DNA of 64,000 nt from Belliella aquatica (lineage in GTDB: Bacteria > Bacteroidota > Bacteroidia > Cytophagales > Cyclobacteriaceae), in assembly GCF_014637795.1 (NCBI RefSeq), contig NZ_BMFD01000015.1:1-64000 (forward strand), given 5' to 3'. Of this stretch, positions 32,813 to 42,310 are shown piece by piece. How positions within the stretch are numbered: position 1 is the first letter of the stretch; each line of letters opens with the position of its first letter. Position numbers and translations under genes: made by a program. The notes under the pieces were generated by a model. It searched no databases, had not been told where the DNA came from, and was given only the letters and a program-made list of their open reading frames with translations.

Positions 32813-34132
32813 TTAACCACCTGTAAATAATTTCAAAATATCATTTCCTATCGCAAATACCATCAATGCCAAAAGCATCACCATGCCGACTTTTTGAGCA
32901 TTTTCTAGGAATTTGTCTGATGGAGTTTTACCTGAGATCATTTCATAAAGTAAGAATACCACGTGTCCACCATCTAATGCTGGAATTGGTAATAAATTCA
33001 TGAATGCTAAAATCATAGAGATCAACCCTGTGATGCTCCAGAATTTTGTCCAGTCCCATTTGTTGCCATAAATCTTCGCCATCCCAATTGGTCCGGATAC
33101 ATTTTTTGCAGAAACTTCTCCTGTAAACATTCTTCCCAATGCCTTAGCGTTGATGATCACTACGCCAAAAGCTCTTTCTGTTCCTTTTGTTACAGATTCA
33201 GCAAAACCAAATTTCTTCGATACAGGCTCTAACAATGGATTGATTTGGATTCCTATTGTACCTTCTTCTGAAACATTTGCAGTTTTTTGGATTTCTTGTC
33301 CGTTCCTTTCTATTAAAAGCGTTGCAGAAGAATTTGCTAATTCTGCCAGGGCTAATTGAAGTTCATTAAAATACTTCACTGGCTTATCATTTACTGTAAT
33401 AATCTTATCTCCTTTTTGTAGTCCAATTCGCTCTGCTTCACCATCTTTTGCAATCTCAAGGATTTCAAATGGCATCCTAATGTTGATGAAGTTAGACATG
33501 CTTTCTTCATTGGAAAAGGAATTGATAAATCCTCTTGGGATTTCTATTTTTAAAATCTCCCCATTTCGCTCTACTGTGTAATAACCATCGGTACTTAATA
33601 GAGCTTCGCCTCCGCTAAGTTCTGACAAGCTTTTGTAGGGCTCCCCATTGATGTCAAGAATCTTATCTCCATCCTGAAAACCTATTTGCTTTCCAATGTC
33701 ATAGGCTACGATTCCGTGTTCTACAACTTGCTCTTGAGAGTAATAGGTTTCACCTTTTTGATATACCAAAACCACGAAAATCAACACCCCAGTGATGACA
33801 TTGACAATGATACCACCAAGCATTACAATCAACCTCTGCCAAGCTGGCTTGGATCTGAATTCCCAAGGCTGTGGTTCAGCACTCATTTGTTCTGAATCCA
33901 TAGATTCGTCTACCATTCCAGAGATTTTCACAAAGCCTCCTAATGGGATAGCACCTATAGAATATTCAGTTTCTCCCCACTGGAATCCTATGATTTTTGG
34001 AGGAAATCCGATTGAAAATTTTTCTACCCGCATGCCAAACATCTTGGCAGTAAGTAGGTGACCTAATTCGTGAAGGCCAACCAAAATTGATAAACCCAGC
34101 AATAGCTGAGCTACCATGATTAATGTATCCAT
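32813..34132 (-). CDS. rseP: RIP metalloprotease RseP (site-2 protease)
   Basis: Intramembrane zinc protease that cleaves anti-sigma factors or leftover signal peptides, 439 residues. H21ExxH25 in the first span, LDGGH near residue 390 for the third ligand, and two periplasmic PDZ domains (about 140-210 and 225-300). Four spans in all. It lies 3 bases after dxr, an arrangement widespread in bacteria. All ligands are intact. Confidence 0.95.
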   Translation of the reverse strand: MDTLIMVAQLLLGLSILVGLHELGHLLTAKMFGMRVEKFSIGFPPKIIGFQWGETEYSIGAIPLGGFVKISGMVDESMDSEQMSAEPQPWEFRSKPAWQRLIVMLGGIIVNVITGVLIFVVLVYQKGETYYSQEQVVEHGIVAYDIGKQIGFQDGDKILDINGEPYKSLSELSGGEALLSTDGYYTVERNGEILKIEIPRGFINSFSNEESMSNFINIRMPFEILEIAKDGEAERIGLQKGDKIITVNDKPVKYFNELQLALAELANSSATLLIERNGQEIQKTANVSEEGTIGIQINPLLEPVSKKFGFAESVTKGTERAFGVVIINAKALGRMFTGEVSAKNVSGPIGMAKIYGNKWDWTKFWSITGLISMILAFMNLLPIPALDGGHVVFLLYEMISGKTPSDKFLENAQKVGMVMLLALMVFAIGNDILKLFTGG

Positions 34133-34135
34133 TAT

Positions 34136-35302
34136 TTAATTTTTACTCTTGATAAATTCTTTTGAAATAATTCTTGTCAATTTGTCTGTTTCGACGAAAT
34201 CCTCTAAACTCGGATTTTTGATGTAATCTACTTTTGCCAAAGAAGATGCAATAAGGTCCGACATTTCGAGAAAACCAATTTCTTCTCTCAAAAATGCAGC
34301 CACGGCAATTTCATTGGCGGCATTTAATATACAAGGGGCATTCCCACCTCTTGCCAAGGAGTCAAAAGCCAATTGGAGATTTTGGAAGGTCTCCATATCT
34401 GGTTGTTCGAAGGTCAAACTTGGATACTGTGCGAAATTGAATCTTGGGAAATCTGATTTTAATCTTTCTGGGAAACTTAATGCAAATTGAATAGGAATAC
34501 GCATATCAGGAAGCCCGAGTTGTGCTTTGATCGATCCATCTTCAAATTGTACCAAACTATGTACGATTGATTGTGGATGAACGATCACATCAATTTGATC
34601 TGTTTTGATCCCAAATAACCACTTTGCCTCGATCACCTCGAGACCTTTGTTCATCAATGAGGCTGAATCAATGGTGATTTTCGCTCCCATATCCCAATTG
34701 GGATGCTTTAGTGCTTGAGCTTTTGTGACAGTTTCTAAAAATCTCTTGTCCTTTCCTCTAAAAGGTCCGCCTGAAGCTGTTAGGATAATTTTTTCAATTG
34801 GATTGTGAAATTCACCTACTAGACATTGGAAAATCGCGGAGTGCTCTGAATCTACAGGATAGATGTTGACACCTTTTTGGCGAGCTAGCTTTGTGACCAA
34901 TTCACCTGCAACCACCAAAGTCTCTTTGTTGGCTAAGGCAATGTGCTTACCACTTTCTATAGCTTTGATAGTCGGGATCAAACCTGAATAACCTACCAAG
35001 GCGGTCAAAACCACATCGATGGTGTCCATTTCCACAACTTGTGCCAAGGCTTTTTCACCAGCATAAACTTTAATATCCAAAGGAACCAACACTTCTCTGA
35101 CTTTATCGTAGAGTGTTTCGTTGGCAATGACTACACAGTTTGGCTTGAATTCTATCGCTTGCTGAATCAACAAGTCTGCATTATTTTGGGCGGTTAGTAC
35201 TTCTACCTCAAACTTGTCCAAATGTGACTTGATCACATCCAAGGTTTGAGTTCCAATACTTCCTGTCGAGCCTAAGATGGCAACTCGTTTTTTATCTGAC
35301 AT
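34136..35302 (-). CDS. dxr: 1-deoxy-D-xylulose 5-phosphate reductoisomerase (Dxr/IspC)
   Basis: Second step of the methylerythritol phosphate pathway to isoprenoids, NADPH-dependent. The 388-residue chain starts with the NADPH motif GSTGSIGTQTLDV (11-23), then NKETLVVAG, the metal-binding DSEHSAIFQ and SGGPFRG of the active site, and the C-terminal helical domain. Complete. Followed by rseP with a 3-base gap. Confidence 0.95.
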   Translation of the reverse strand: MSDKKRVAILGSTGSIGTQTLDVIKSHLDKFEVEVLTAQNNADLLIQQAIEFKPNCVVIANETLYDKVREVLVPLDIKVYAGEKALAQVVEMDTIDVVLTALVGYSGLIPTIKAIESGKHIALANKETLVVAGELVTKLARQKGVNIYPVDSEHSAIFQCLVGEFHNPIEKIILTASGGPFRGKDKRFLETVTKAQALKHPNWDMGAKITIDSASLMNKGLEVIEAKWLFGIKTDQIDVIVHPQSIVHSLVQFEDGSIKAQLGLPDMRIPIQFALSFPERLKSDFPRFNFAQYPSLTFEQPDMETFQNLQLAFDSLARGGNAPCILNAANEIAVAAFLREEIGFLEMSDLIASSLAKVDYIKNPSLEDFVETDKLTRIISKEFIKSKN

Positions 35303-35518
35303 GAAATGATTTTATTTTTCGCAATTTGGGTTTGTATTCAATTGATCTCTTTTTCCCTTCATGCTTAAGACTGACAAAATTACAAGGTTCGCAGACTTTT
35401 CCTCGTGATTTTTCAGTCTTTTTGACCTTTGATATGCTTGGCATGGAAATAGGTAAAAATTTTAACTTAAATTAATATTTCTTTTTAACCGAAAAATCGG
35501 AGAATCGTTAAAAATTAA

Positions 35519-36964
35519 ATGATGAAAAATTTCAAGTTAATTGCTTTAGCGTTTGTATCTGGACTTGCAGGCGCATGGGTATTCCAAGAGTTTTTGGCAA
35601 AATCAGCCCCAGAGATTGCTCAATTTCCTGCCCAAGAATATTTTCAAAGGCAACAAATAAATTATAGGTCTGATGATGTTAATGCCGCATCGACGATTTC
35701 CACTGCTGTAGATTTTACAGAAGCTTCAGAAGTGAGCACGCCTTCGGTAGTATTTATAAAGAATTTTTCAGGTACAGATTACAAGCGATATGGGATTTTT
35801 GATTATTTCTTTGGCTCAGGACCCAATCAGCGTGTAAGTACAGGTTCGGGTGTAATCATGAGTAAAGATGGCTATATCATTACCAATAATCATGTGATTG
35901 ACAGAGCAGAAACCATTGAAGTGGTTCATCAAAAAAGAACCTACCAAGCAAAACTAATTGGGACAGATAAAAATACCGATATCGCAGTTTTGAAAATTGA
36001 GGCAAATAATCTTCCTGCAATAAAAAAGGGAAGCAGTAGAGATTTGAAAATAGGAGAGTGGGTCATCGCCGTTGGGAATCCATTTAACTTGACTTCGACA
36101 GTCACAGCAGGGATCGTTTCTGCGAAAGAAAGGCAAATCAATATTTTGGGAGGGGATTTTCCATTGGAATCATTTATTCAAACAGATGCGCCTATCAATC
36201 CAGGAAACTCAGGAGGTGCTTTGGTCAATACTAAAGGAGAATTAGTAGGGATCAATACGGCGATTTTATCAAGAACAGGTTCCTATACAGGCTATGGATT
36301 TGCCGTTCCTGTGGACATTGCCATGAAAATTGCCAATGACCTGATCAAATTCGGTGAAGTTCAAAAAGCCCTTCCGGGAGTTGATGTCGTAGAAATTACA
36401 CCTGAATTGGCCGAAGAAATGAAGCTCAATACATTGGATGGTGTGATCGTAACTAATGTACTTCGTGGAGGAGCAGCTGAAAAAGCTGGTATTCAGAAAA
36501 ATGATGTGATCACAAGAATCGAGGGATTCAATGTAACAGGTAAAGGAAGTTTCGAAGAAGTGCTCTCTTATTATTATCCTGGTGATAAACTGAATTTCAC
36601 ATTCCAGAGAAAATCAGATGTAAAAGCCGCATCACTTACCCTCCAAAATCTTGATGGAGGTACAGGTGTTTTGAAGAGAGAGTTCTACACATCTGCAATT
36701 TTAGGAGCTCGTCTAGAAGCGATCAATGCCATTGAAAGAGATCGTTTAGGGGTCAATGGAGGTGTGAAGATTGTAGGCTTGACAAGAGGATATCTGAGAG
36801 ATCTTGGTTTAAATAATGGCTATGTACTTACCCAAATCAACGGGAATCCAGTTTCGAACCCAGAAAAAGTAGGAGAGTTTTTAGAGAAATTTAGTGGAAA
36901 ACTCTTGCTTGAAGGTTTCGCTTCAAGCGGTCAGCCTTTTATGCAAAGCTACAGTGTGAGGTAG
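35519..36964 (+). CDS. HtrA/DegP-like serine protease
   Basis: Periplasmic protease-chaperone for misfolded envelope proteins, 481 residues. N-terminal signal or anchor (about 1-25), trypsin-like domain with the triad H125 (ITNNHVID), D154 (TDIAVLK) and S231 (NPGNSGGAL), PDZ1 from about residue 278 to 370, and a weaker PDZ2 at the C-terminus. The spacer between this gene and the divergent dxr is 216 bases and holds a short CCGA/TCGG hairpin but no clear promoter. A period-7 array follows its stop. Confidence 0.93.
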   Translation: MMKNFKLIALAFVSGLAGAWVFQEFLAKSAPEIAQFPAQEYFQRQQINYRSDDVNAASTISTAVDFTEASEVSTPSVVFIKNFSGTDYKRYGIFDYFFGSGPNQRVSTGSGVIMSKDGYIITNNHVIDRAETIEVVHQKRTYQAKLIGTDKNTDIAVLKIEANNLPAIKKGSSRDLKIGEWVIAVGNPFNLTSTVTAGIVSAKERQINILGGDFPLESFIQTDAPINPGNSGGALVNTKGELVGINTAILSRTGSYTGYGFAVPVDIAMKIANDLIKFGEVQKALPGVDVVEITPELAEEMKLNTLDGVIVTNVLRGGAAEKAGIQKNDVITRIEGFNVTGKGSFEEVLSYYYPGDKLNFTFQRKSDVKAASLTLQNLDGGTGVLKREFYTSAILGARLEAINAIERDRLGVNGGVKIVGLTRGYLRDLGLNNGYVLTQINGNPVSNPEKVGEFLEKFSGKLLLEGFASSGQPFMQSYSVR

Positions 36965-36974
36965 GGGAAGAGAT

Positions 36975-37040
36975 GTGAGATATGAGACATGAGATTTGAG
37001 AAAAAAGAGCCAAGAATCAAGAGTCAAGAATAGGAGGGCA
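36975..37040. repeat. degenerate 7-bp-period array after the HtrA gene
   Basis: Heptamers ATGTGAG, ATATGAG, ACATGAG, ATTTGAG, AAAAAAG, AGCCAAG, AATCAAG, AGTCAAG. The last three positions are RAG in nearly all. Starts about 10 bases after the stop codon. AGCCAAG also occurs in the array at 10432-10492. Confidence 0.75.
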
Positions 37041-37124
37041 TACTTGTTAGTCCTAGTGACCGCTAATCCAGCAGCCATTTCTATAGTTAATCTCAAAACT
37101 ACGAAGTAGTTAAATGATGATTAG

Positions 37125-37190
37125 CCCCGGGTAGCAACCCGGGGACAGAAGTATGACAAGATTCCCATTCAACCCCGAATGGGGTTGAAT
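37125..37190. repeat. pair of perfect palindromes, REP/MITE-like
   Basis: CCCCGGGT (37125-37132) with ACCCGGGG (37137-37144), loop AGCA. ATTCAACCCC (37167-37176) with GGGGTTGAAT (37181-37190), loop GAAT. Both are much more GC-rich than the surroundings and have no T-tract. Similar GC palindromes are common dispersed elements in Bacteroidota genomes, though I cannot confirm copy number here. Confidence 0.7.
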
Positions 37191-37381
37191 TTGGTTCCTC
37201 AAAACTGTCTACTAAGAATTGTTGAAAAACCTCCAAAAGCACACACAATCCATCTTTTCCTCTGCGTCTCCCCGCGCTCCTTTGCGGTGAAAACACTATT
37301 GAGGAAGCCAAAACTCAGAATTAGAGTGATTTTCTTCGAGGAGAGATAGAAAAAGAGTATATTCCCTAAAACTTAACTGCC

Positions 37382-37795
37382 ATGAAGACTTTGCCTTTAA
37401 CTTGTGAAAAATGTTTTGCGGATTTTCAAGAAGCTTTGGAGGAATTAAAAAGCGTGATCAATAATGCCAAAACAAAAGGGCTTAATGCCAAATCCGAAGC
37501 ACAAATTGTACGAGTTTTTGAATTGACTCACGAATTGACTTTGAAAACCATTACGGAATTTTTCAGAAAGCAAGGACATGCAGGATTTACAGGTTCGAGG
37601 GACATCACCGTGGAGGCTTTTCATGACGACCTGATTGATGATGGTCAAGGATGGATGGATATGATCATCCTAAGAATCAAATACAATCCAATATACCCAG
37701 AAAACACCCAAAATGAACTGGTAGATCGCATCATCAAACAATTTGTAAAACTGTTCGAAAACTTTGAAAGAAACATGATGAAAAGATTGAGTTAA
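37382..37795 (+). CDS. HI0074-type nucleotidyltransferase substrate-binding protein, orphan
   Basis: A 137-residue helical protein with the family pattern FADFQEALEEL at the start, VFELTHELTLKTI in the middle and a C-terminal ERNMMKRLS helix. These proteins normally pair with a small MNT-type nucleotidyltransferase and act in a HEPN/MNT-like toxin-antitoxin or substrate-binding pair. No MNT gene lies on either side within the window; upstream is repeat DNA and downstream an unrelated LVIVD gene. It carries Cys9 and Cys12 near the start (TCEKC), not obviously relevant. Confidence 0.85.
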   Translation: MKTLPLTCEKCFADFQEALEELKSVINNAKTKGLNAKSEAQIVRVFELTHELTLKTITEFFRKQGHAGFTGSRDITVEAFHDDLIDDGQGWMDMIILRIKYNPIYPENTQNELVDRIIKQFVKLFENFERNMMKRLS

Positions 37796-37908
37796 TGATC
37801 TTTTGATTTATTTACATTGATTTGTAGCGTTTTAGGAATCCTTCTCGTCGTGAGAAAGTAAGTCGATTAAATTTTATCAAAAGTTCCTTTTTCCAAATTC
37901 GCTATGAT

Positions 37909-39195
37909 ATGAAAACTACCGTCCAACCCATTACAAAATTACCACTTTTGGTAATAGCACTACTGATCATCACCGGAATGCCTGCTTGTCAAGATCAGAC
38001 AACTTCTACCTACACCTACCGCACGCAATATCCTGTTTACTTGCAAATGAGTAATTTCAGAACTTCTCAAGCGGTCATTGAGTCAGGAAAAGAGCTCGAA
38101 AACCCAGGTAAAATTTATATCTACAATGATTTTTTGTTGATCAATGAACCACAAAAAGGGATTCACATTTTAGATAATTCAAACCCTTCCAACCCTATTA
38201 GTATCAACTTCATCAATATCCCAGGAAACGTTGACTTAGCAGTCAATAGCGATATGCTCTATGCTGATAACTACTTGGATTTGCTTGTTTTTGATATAAG
38301 TAATCCTAGAAATATCCAACAAGTAAAGCGGGTAGAGGATGTGTTTGAAAGCATGTACACAGATCGATCAACAGGAACTTTTATGACTTTGAAAGACACT
38401 GTCTTGACGATGGATTCTGATGTCAACTCTGATTGGGGTATGGGCTGGGGTAATATTTTTTGGAATAGAGGAGGAATGTTTGCGATGAGTTCTGATGCTT
38501 CCCGTGGTGGTGGAGAGAGCTATGGACAAGGAGGTTCTATGGCTAGATTTACTTTGATGAGTGCACACCTTTATGCGGTAGATGAACATTCACTTCGTGT
38601 TTTTAATGTAGAGAATGAGGAAAATCCAGCGTTCATAAAAGGAATTCACCTTGGTTGGGGAATCGAGACAATTTTTCCTTTTCAAAATAAGCTTTTCATA
38701 GGTTCAAATACTGGGATGCATATTTATGACGCGAGTAATCCTTCGGAACCTACACAAATGTCAGTCTATCAACATGTGACCGCCTGCGATCCTGTTGTGG
38801 TCAATGAAACCTATGCTTTTGTAACTTTGAGAACTGGCGTAAACTGTAGATTTGGAGTTGATGAACTTCAGATCCTTAATATCGAAGATCCTTATTCTCC
38901 TAAATTATTAAAATCCTATCCAATGGAAAATCCACATGGATTAGGTCTGGCTGGAGATTATCTTTACGTAGCAGAAGGGAAGCATGGATTAAAGAGTTTT
39001 AATGTAGCTGATGTGATGAATATCGATAAAAATCAATTGGAGTATCTGAGATCATTAAAATCCGTAGATATCATTCCAGGTCCCAAATCACTGATCGTAA
39101 TAGGTCCTGATGGGGTTTGTCAATTTGATTATTCTACTCCAAATAAATTGGTACAGTTGAGTTGCATCAATGTCAAAAATCCAATCATTGTCTAA
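37909..39195 (+). CDS. LVIVD-repeat lipoprotein
   Basis: A 428-residue lipoprotein with lipobox MPAC (Cys27). From about residue 65 it shows the repeating strand pattern of LVIVD proteins (IYIYNDFLLINEPQKG, LVFDISNPRN, LHIYDASNPSEPT, LQILNIEDPYSPK), a beta-propeller. It is presumed outer-membrane or surface and its ligand is unknown. Two Cys pairs near residues 289-305 may be bonded. It ends immediately before the next gene, so the two are coupled. Confidence 0.9.
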   Translation: MKTTVQPITKLPLLVIALLIITGMPACQDQTTSTYTYRTQYPVYLQMSNFRTSQAVIESGKELENPGKIYIYNDFLLINEPQKGIHILDNSNPSNPISINFINIPGNVDLAVNSDMLYADNYLDLLVFDISNPRNIQQVKRVEDVFESMYTDRSTGTFMTLKDTVLTMDSDVNSDWGMGWGNIFWNRGGMFAMSSDASRGGGESYGQGGSMARFTLMSAHLYAVDEHSLRVFNVENEENPAFIKGIHLGWGIETIFPFQNKLFIGSNTGMHIYDASNPSEPTQMSVYQHVTACDPVVVNETYAFVTLRTGVNCRFGVDELQILNIEDPYSPKLLKSYPMENPHGLGLAGDYLYVAEGKHGLKSFNVADVMNIDKNQLEYLRSLKSVDIIPGPKSLIVIGPDGVCQFDYSTPNKLVQLSCINVKNPIIV

Positions 39196-39798
39196 GTGAA
39201 GAGATTTATACCATTTATTTTATTTCTATTTTCTAGCCAAATTTCCTTTGCACAGAAGGAAATTGGCGCTTATATCCATCATGCCGAGATTGGTACTTTG
39301 CTGGGTACAAGCAGTCAGGGTTCAAAGAGAATCAACTTTTCACTCCAATCTTTTCATGGAATTCAATTAGACCCATATAATCAAATCGGATTTTTTGTTG
39401 GAGTGGATACTTATCCTGATTTTAATTTAATGCCGATAGGGTTTGGATGGAGAAACATTTTATTTCCTGACAAAAAGTACTCTTTCTACACTAGTATAGA
39501 TCTTGGTTATGGTTCGGCTTGGTTTCAGAAAAAGGAAAGAGAAAATAATGTAGAGACTTGGAATGAAGGAGGATGGATGGTCAGTCCGGCTATCGGATTG
39601 AGAAAAAATTCCAAAAATGGAAAGCTTGGTTACACATGTGCAGTTGGGTTTAAAAAGCAATATGCAAATTCCTTTGTTGGTGTACCTATCACGGGAACTG
39701 TCACACCCGTGGAAGGTATTCGTCCCGGTTATGAATCACTTTTTGAAGAAAATAATATATTCAATAGCCTATTTATGCGAATGGGGATAATTTTTTAG
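39196..39798 (+). CDS. small exported protein, outer-membrane barrel-like
   Basis: A 200-residue protein with a signal peptide (about 1-19, SFAQ) and a C-terminal Phe after IGFGWRN, IDLGYGSAWF and FKKQYANSF strands that look like an eight-stranded barrel. GTG start directly after the LVIVD gene's TAA, so the two are cotranslated. No family assigned; it may be a membrane partner of the LVIVD lipoprotein. Confidence 0.8.
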   Translation: MKRFIPFILFLFSSQISFAQKEIGAYIHHAEIGTLLGTSSQGSKRINFSLQSFHGIQLDPYNQIGFFVGVDTYPDFNLMPIGFGWRNILFPDKKYSFYTSIDLGYGSAWFQKKERENNVETWNEGGWMVSPAIGLRKNSKNGKLGYTCAVGFKKQYANSFVGVPITGTVTPVEGIRPGYESLFEENNIFNSLFMRMGIIF

Positions 39799-39845
39799 CA
39801 TATATTGTAGGCTAGTTATTAGTTTCAACTTTTATTCTTATTGGA

Positions 39846-40559
39846 ATGCTAGAAGTTATTGGTTTGGTTAAAAAATATGGGAAAGATAATGCCGTAAATG
39901 ACATTTCTTTCTCTCTTCAAGGTGGAGAAGTAGTTGGCTTGCTTGGTCCAAATGGAGCTGGTAAAAGTACAACCATGAAATGCATCGTGGGATTGCTAAG
40001 AAAGACCGCAGGTGAAATTTATATCGGAGGGCATGATCATTTGAGCGTGGAGGCGAAGCGATTTTTCTCCTATATCCCAGAAACGCCAAGTGTCTATGAT
40101 TTGCTTACAGTAATGGAGCATATGCAGTTTATTGCTCAAGCTTACCATGTGGAGAATTGGAAGGAAAAGGCTGAAATACTGATTGAGATCTACGACCTTG
40201 GTGACAAAAAAGACAAGCTTGGTCGAGACCTTTCCAAAGGAATGCGTCAAAAAGTATCGATCTGTTGTGCTTTGCTCCCTGATCCACAATTGTTGTTTTT
40301 TGATGAACCAATGATTGGATTGGATCCTAAGGCTATTAGAAATACCAAGAAACTTTTTAAAGAACTCAAGGAACAGGGAAAAACCATTTTGGTGAGTACA
40401 CATTTGATAGATAGTGTGGAGAGTATCGCTGATCGAATTATGATCATGAAAAGTGGAAATATCGTTGGGAATGACACGATTGAAAATTTGAAGACACAAA
40501 TGACGGGAGATGACTCAAGTTTAGAAGATTTATTTTTAGAATTGACGAAAGATGAATGA
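39846..40559 (+). CDS. ABC transporter ATP-binding protein
   Basis: A 237-residue nucleotide-binding subunit with Walker A GPNGAGKST (about 38-46), signature LSKGMRQKV, Walker B LLFFDEP and switch His in VSTHLID. It overlaps the following permease start by 8 bases, so the two form one exporter. The substrate is unknown. Confidence 0.93.
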   Translation: MLEVIGLVKKYGKDNAVNDISFSLQGGEVVGLLGPNGAGKSTTMKCIVGLLRKTAGEIYIGGHDHLSVEAKRFFSYIPETPSVYDLLTVMEHMQFIAQAYHVENWKEKAEILIEIYDLGDKKDKLGRDLSKGMRQKVSICCALLPDPQLLFFDEPMIGLDPKAIRNTKKLFKELKEQGKTILVSTHLIDSVESIADRIMIMKSGNIVGNDTIENLKTQMTGDDSSLEDLFLELTKDE

Positions 40560-42216
40560 GATAAAACTACTCTTCCGAAAAGACCTCTTTATCCTAATTA
40601 ACAACATCAAGCTGATTCTCAAAAATCCTTTGAGACTTTTGCCTTACATATTTGTTATTGGATATTTCAGTTTCTTTTATTTCCGAAGGACAAAGAAATC
40701 CTCTGAATCGCTTCAGGAAATAGATTTAGAGCAGCTACAAGAAGTGACCAATGCCATAGATGTAATTCCTGATGCAAAACTGTATGCGAAGTTGGCATTG
40801 ATTGGAGGTTTGACTTTAATAGCTTTGGCTATTCTGATTTTTCAGCTTTATAGAGCTACCAAGAAAAACATCAGCTTCTTTTCTATGGCGGATGTCAATA
40901 TGCTTTTTACTGCGCCAGTTTCGCCATCGAGCATTTTGATTTATTACCTTGTCAGGTCTATTATACCGATTTTGGGAGGGAGTATTTTATTTACGCTCTA
41001 TGCCAGTGCTCAAGTGGTTGATCAATTAGGCTTGGAAGTAAGTCAAGTGATTGTGATGGGATTTGGTTTAGCACTTTTTGTTTTTATTCTGTTCCCCATC
41101 AAGTTTTTAATCTATACCCTGCATACCAAATACGGGATTATGGATTACATACAGAAGGGTGTTTTTGCTTTTGGAATAATATTACTTCTGATGATGGTAA
41201 TTCCGGGATTAATGGCAGATAAGTTTTGGCACGGAATGTTTGCATGGTTGGCATCTCCATGGTTTGACTTCTTTCCATTGGTGGGTTGGAGTAGGGCGAT
41301 TATTCTCTATCCATCCCATGAAAATCTGTGGTTGGTAGGTGGATTTTCTTTTGTTTATGTACTCACTTTTTTCATGATCTTACAAGCCGTCTTGAAGCAT
41401 GCAGGTTATTATTACGAAGATGTCTTGGAGTCAACCAAATCAAAGGAAGAGGCTAAAGAAAAAGTAAAGGGGAAAAAAGAGGCCTCAGAATCCGCCATGA
41501 GTCTCAATGCCAAAAAGAAACTAGATATCCCCAACTTTGGATTTGGGGCTAAGGCTTTGTATTGGAGGAATTATGTGCACAGTTCTAGACAGGATTTTCA
41601 TCCATTCTTTGGCTTGTATGGATTGGGTTTTGCTGGATTGGGAATTTTGTTTGCTGGCTTGTCTAGATTTGATTGGTTTGCACACCAAGTCATTTATTTC
41701 TACCTTTTGATTCTAATTTTTATTTATTGGATAGCCGGAATGGGAAGGAATAATGTGGGAGATTTGAAGAAGCCCTACTTTATTCTGATACCAGCATCGT
41801 GGGGCGCGAAATTTTGGAACCTGATCCGCTTGGATTTGATGCAGACACTGATTTTCTCTGCGATTTTGATTGTCCCAACAGTATTGATAGCCAAACTGAG
41901 TCTATTGCTGATTCCTGCATTTATCTTAGCGATGCTGATGTTTTATTTGTCGGGATTTGCGATGACTACGGTGACGAATGTAGGTTTTGAAGAAGGCTGG
42001 GATAGGAAATTGATCAAACCGGTGATGACAATAGGCGTATTGCTGTTTGGTTTTTTACCAGCTGTAGGAAGCGGTCTTTTTGTATATATCATCAGTAAGC
42101 AATTTGCCTATGGAATGATTGGGATTTGTGTAGGAATGCTGCTAGTCACGGGCGTGATGCTCCATGTAGCCATGGATTTGATTAGTAAGATTGAGTTTAA
42201 GGAGCAGGAAGGGTAG
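40552..42216 (+). CDS. ABC transporter permease partner
   Basis: A 554-residue polytopic protein with about 11 hydrophobic segments and a highly charged central loop (about residues 295-325, rich in KEE and KKE). It is paired with the preceding ATP-binding protein by an 8-base overlap. The layout fits two-component ABC exporters for peptides or antibiotics of Gram-negative bacteria. No family beyond the general ABC-2-like class can be claimed. The terminator at 42273-42306 follows. Confidence 0.85.
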   Translation: MNEIKLLFRKDLFILINNIKLILKNPLRLLPYIFVIGYFSFFYFRRTKKSSESLQEIDLEQLQEVTNAIDVIPDAKLYAKLALIGGLTLIALAILIFQLYRATKKNISFFSMADVNMLFTAPVSPSSILIYYLVRSIIPILGGSILFTLYASAQVVDQLGLEVSQVIVMGFGLALFVFILFPIKFLIYTLHTKYGIMDYIQKGVFAFGIILLLMMVIPGLMADKFWHGMFAWLASPWFDFFPLVGWSRAIILYPSHENLWLVGGFSFVYVLTFFMILQAVLKHAGYYYEDVLESTKSKEEAKEKVKGKKEASESAMSLNAKKKLDIPNFGFGAKALYWRNYVHSSRQDFHPFFGLYGLGFAGLGILFAGLSRFDWFAHQVIYFYLLILIFIYWIAGMGRNNVGDLKKPYFILIPASWGAKFWNLIRLDLMQTLIFSAILIVPTVLIAKLSLLLIPAFILAMLMFYLSGFAMTTVTNVGFEEGWDRKLIKPVMTIGVLLFGFLPAVGSGLFVYIISKQFAYGMIGICVGMLLVTGVMLHVAMDLISKIEFKEQEG

Positions 42217-42272
42217 GGGTGTGATCTTGTAAAACGGACAAATGAAAAAGTGAAAATCACATTTTGAAAATA

Positions 42273-42306
42273 AAATAGCGCTTCAGAGTATTCTAAAGCG
42301 CTATTT
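42273..42306. terminator. bidirectional terminator
   Basis: An 11-bp perfect stem AAATAGCGCTT (42273-42283) with AAGCGCTATTT (42296-42306). The T-tract is better on the minus strand. It follows the permease gene by 57 bases on the plus strand and the decayed propeller end by 5 bases on the minus strand. Confidence 0.8.
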
Positions 42307-42310
42307 GTTT

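Larger units (their letters stand above)
36965..37381. other. repeat-rich intergenic region
   Basis: No gene. In order: a period-7 array (about 36975-37040), a perfect hairpin with CCCCGGGT arms (37125-37144), a second perfect hairpin with ATTCAACCCC arms (37167-37190), and a block rich in TCTGCGTCTC and TTTGCGGTGAAAA (about 37254-37294) of a kind scattered in many bacterial intergenic regions. An unremarkable AT-rich stretch leads to the next gene at 37382. Confidence 0.7.

Noticed and set aside
39996-40499. 167-codon minus-strand frame opposite the ABC ATPase gene
   Set aside because: Antisense to a clear ABC ATPase with all motifs; no family resemblance.
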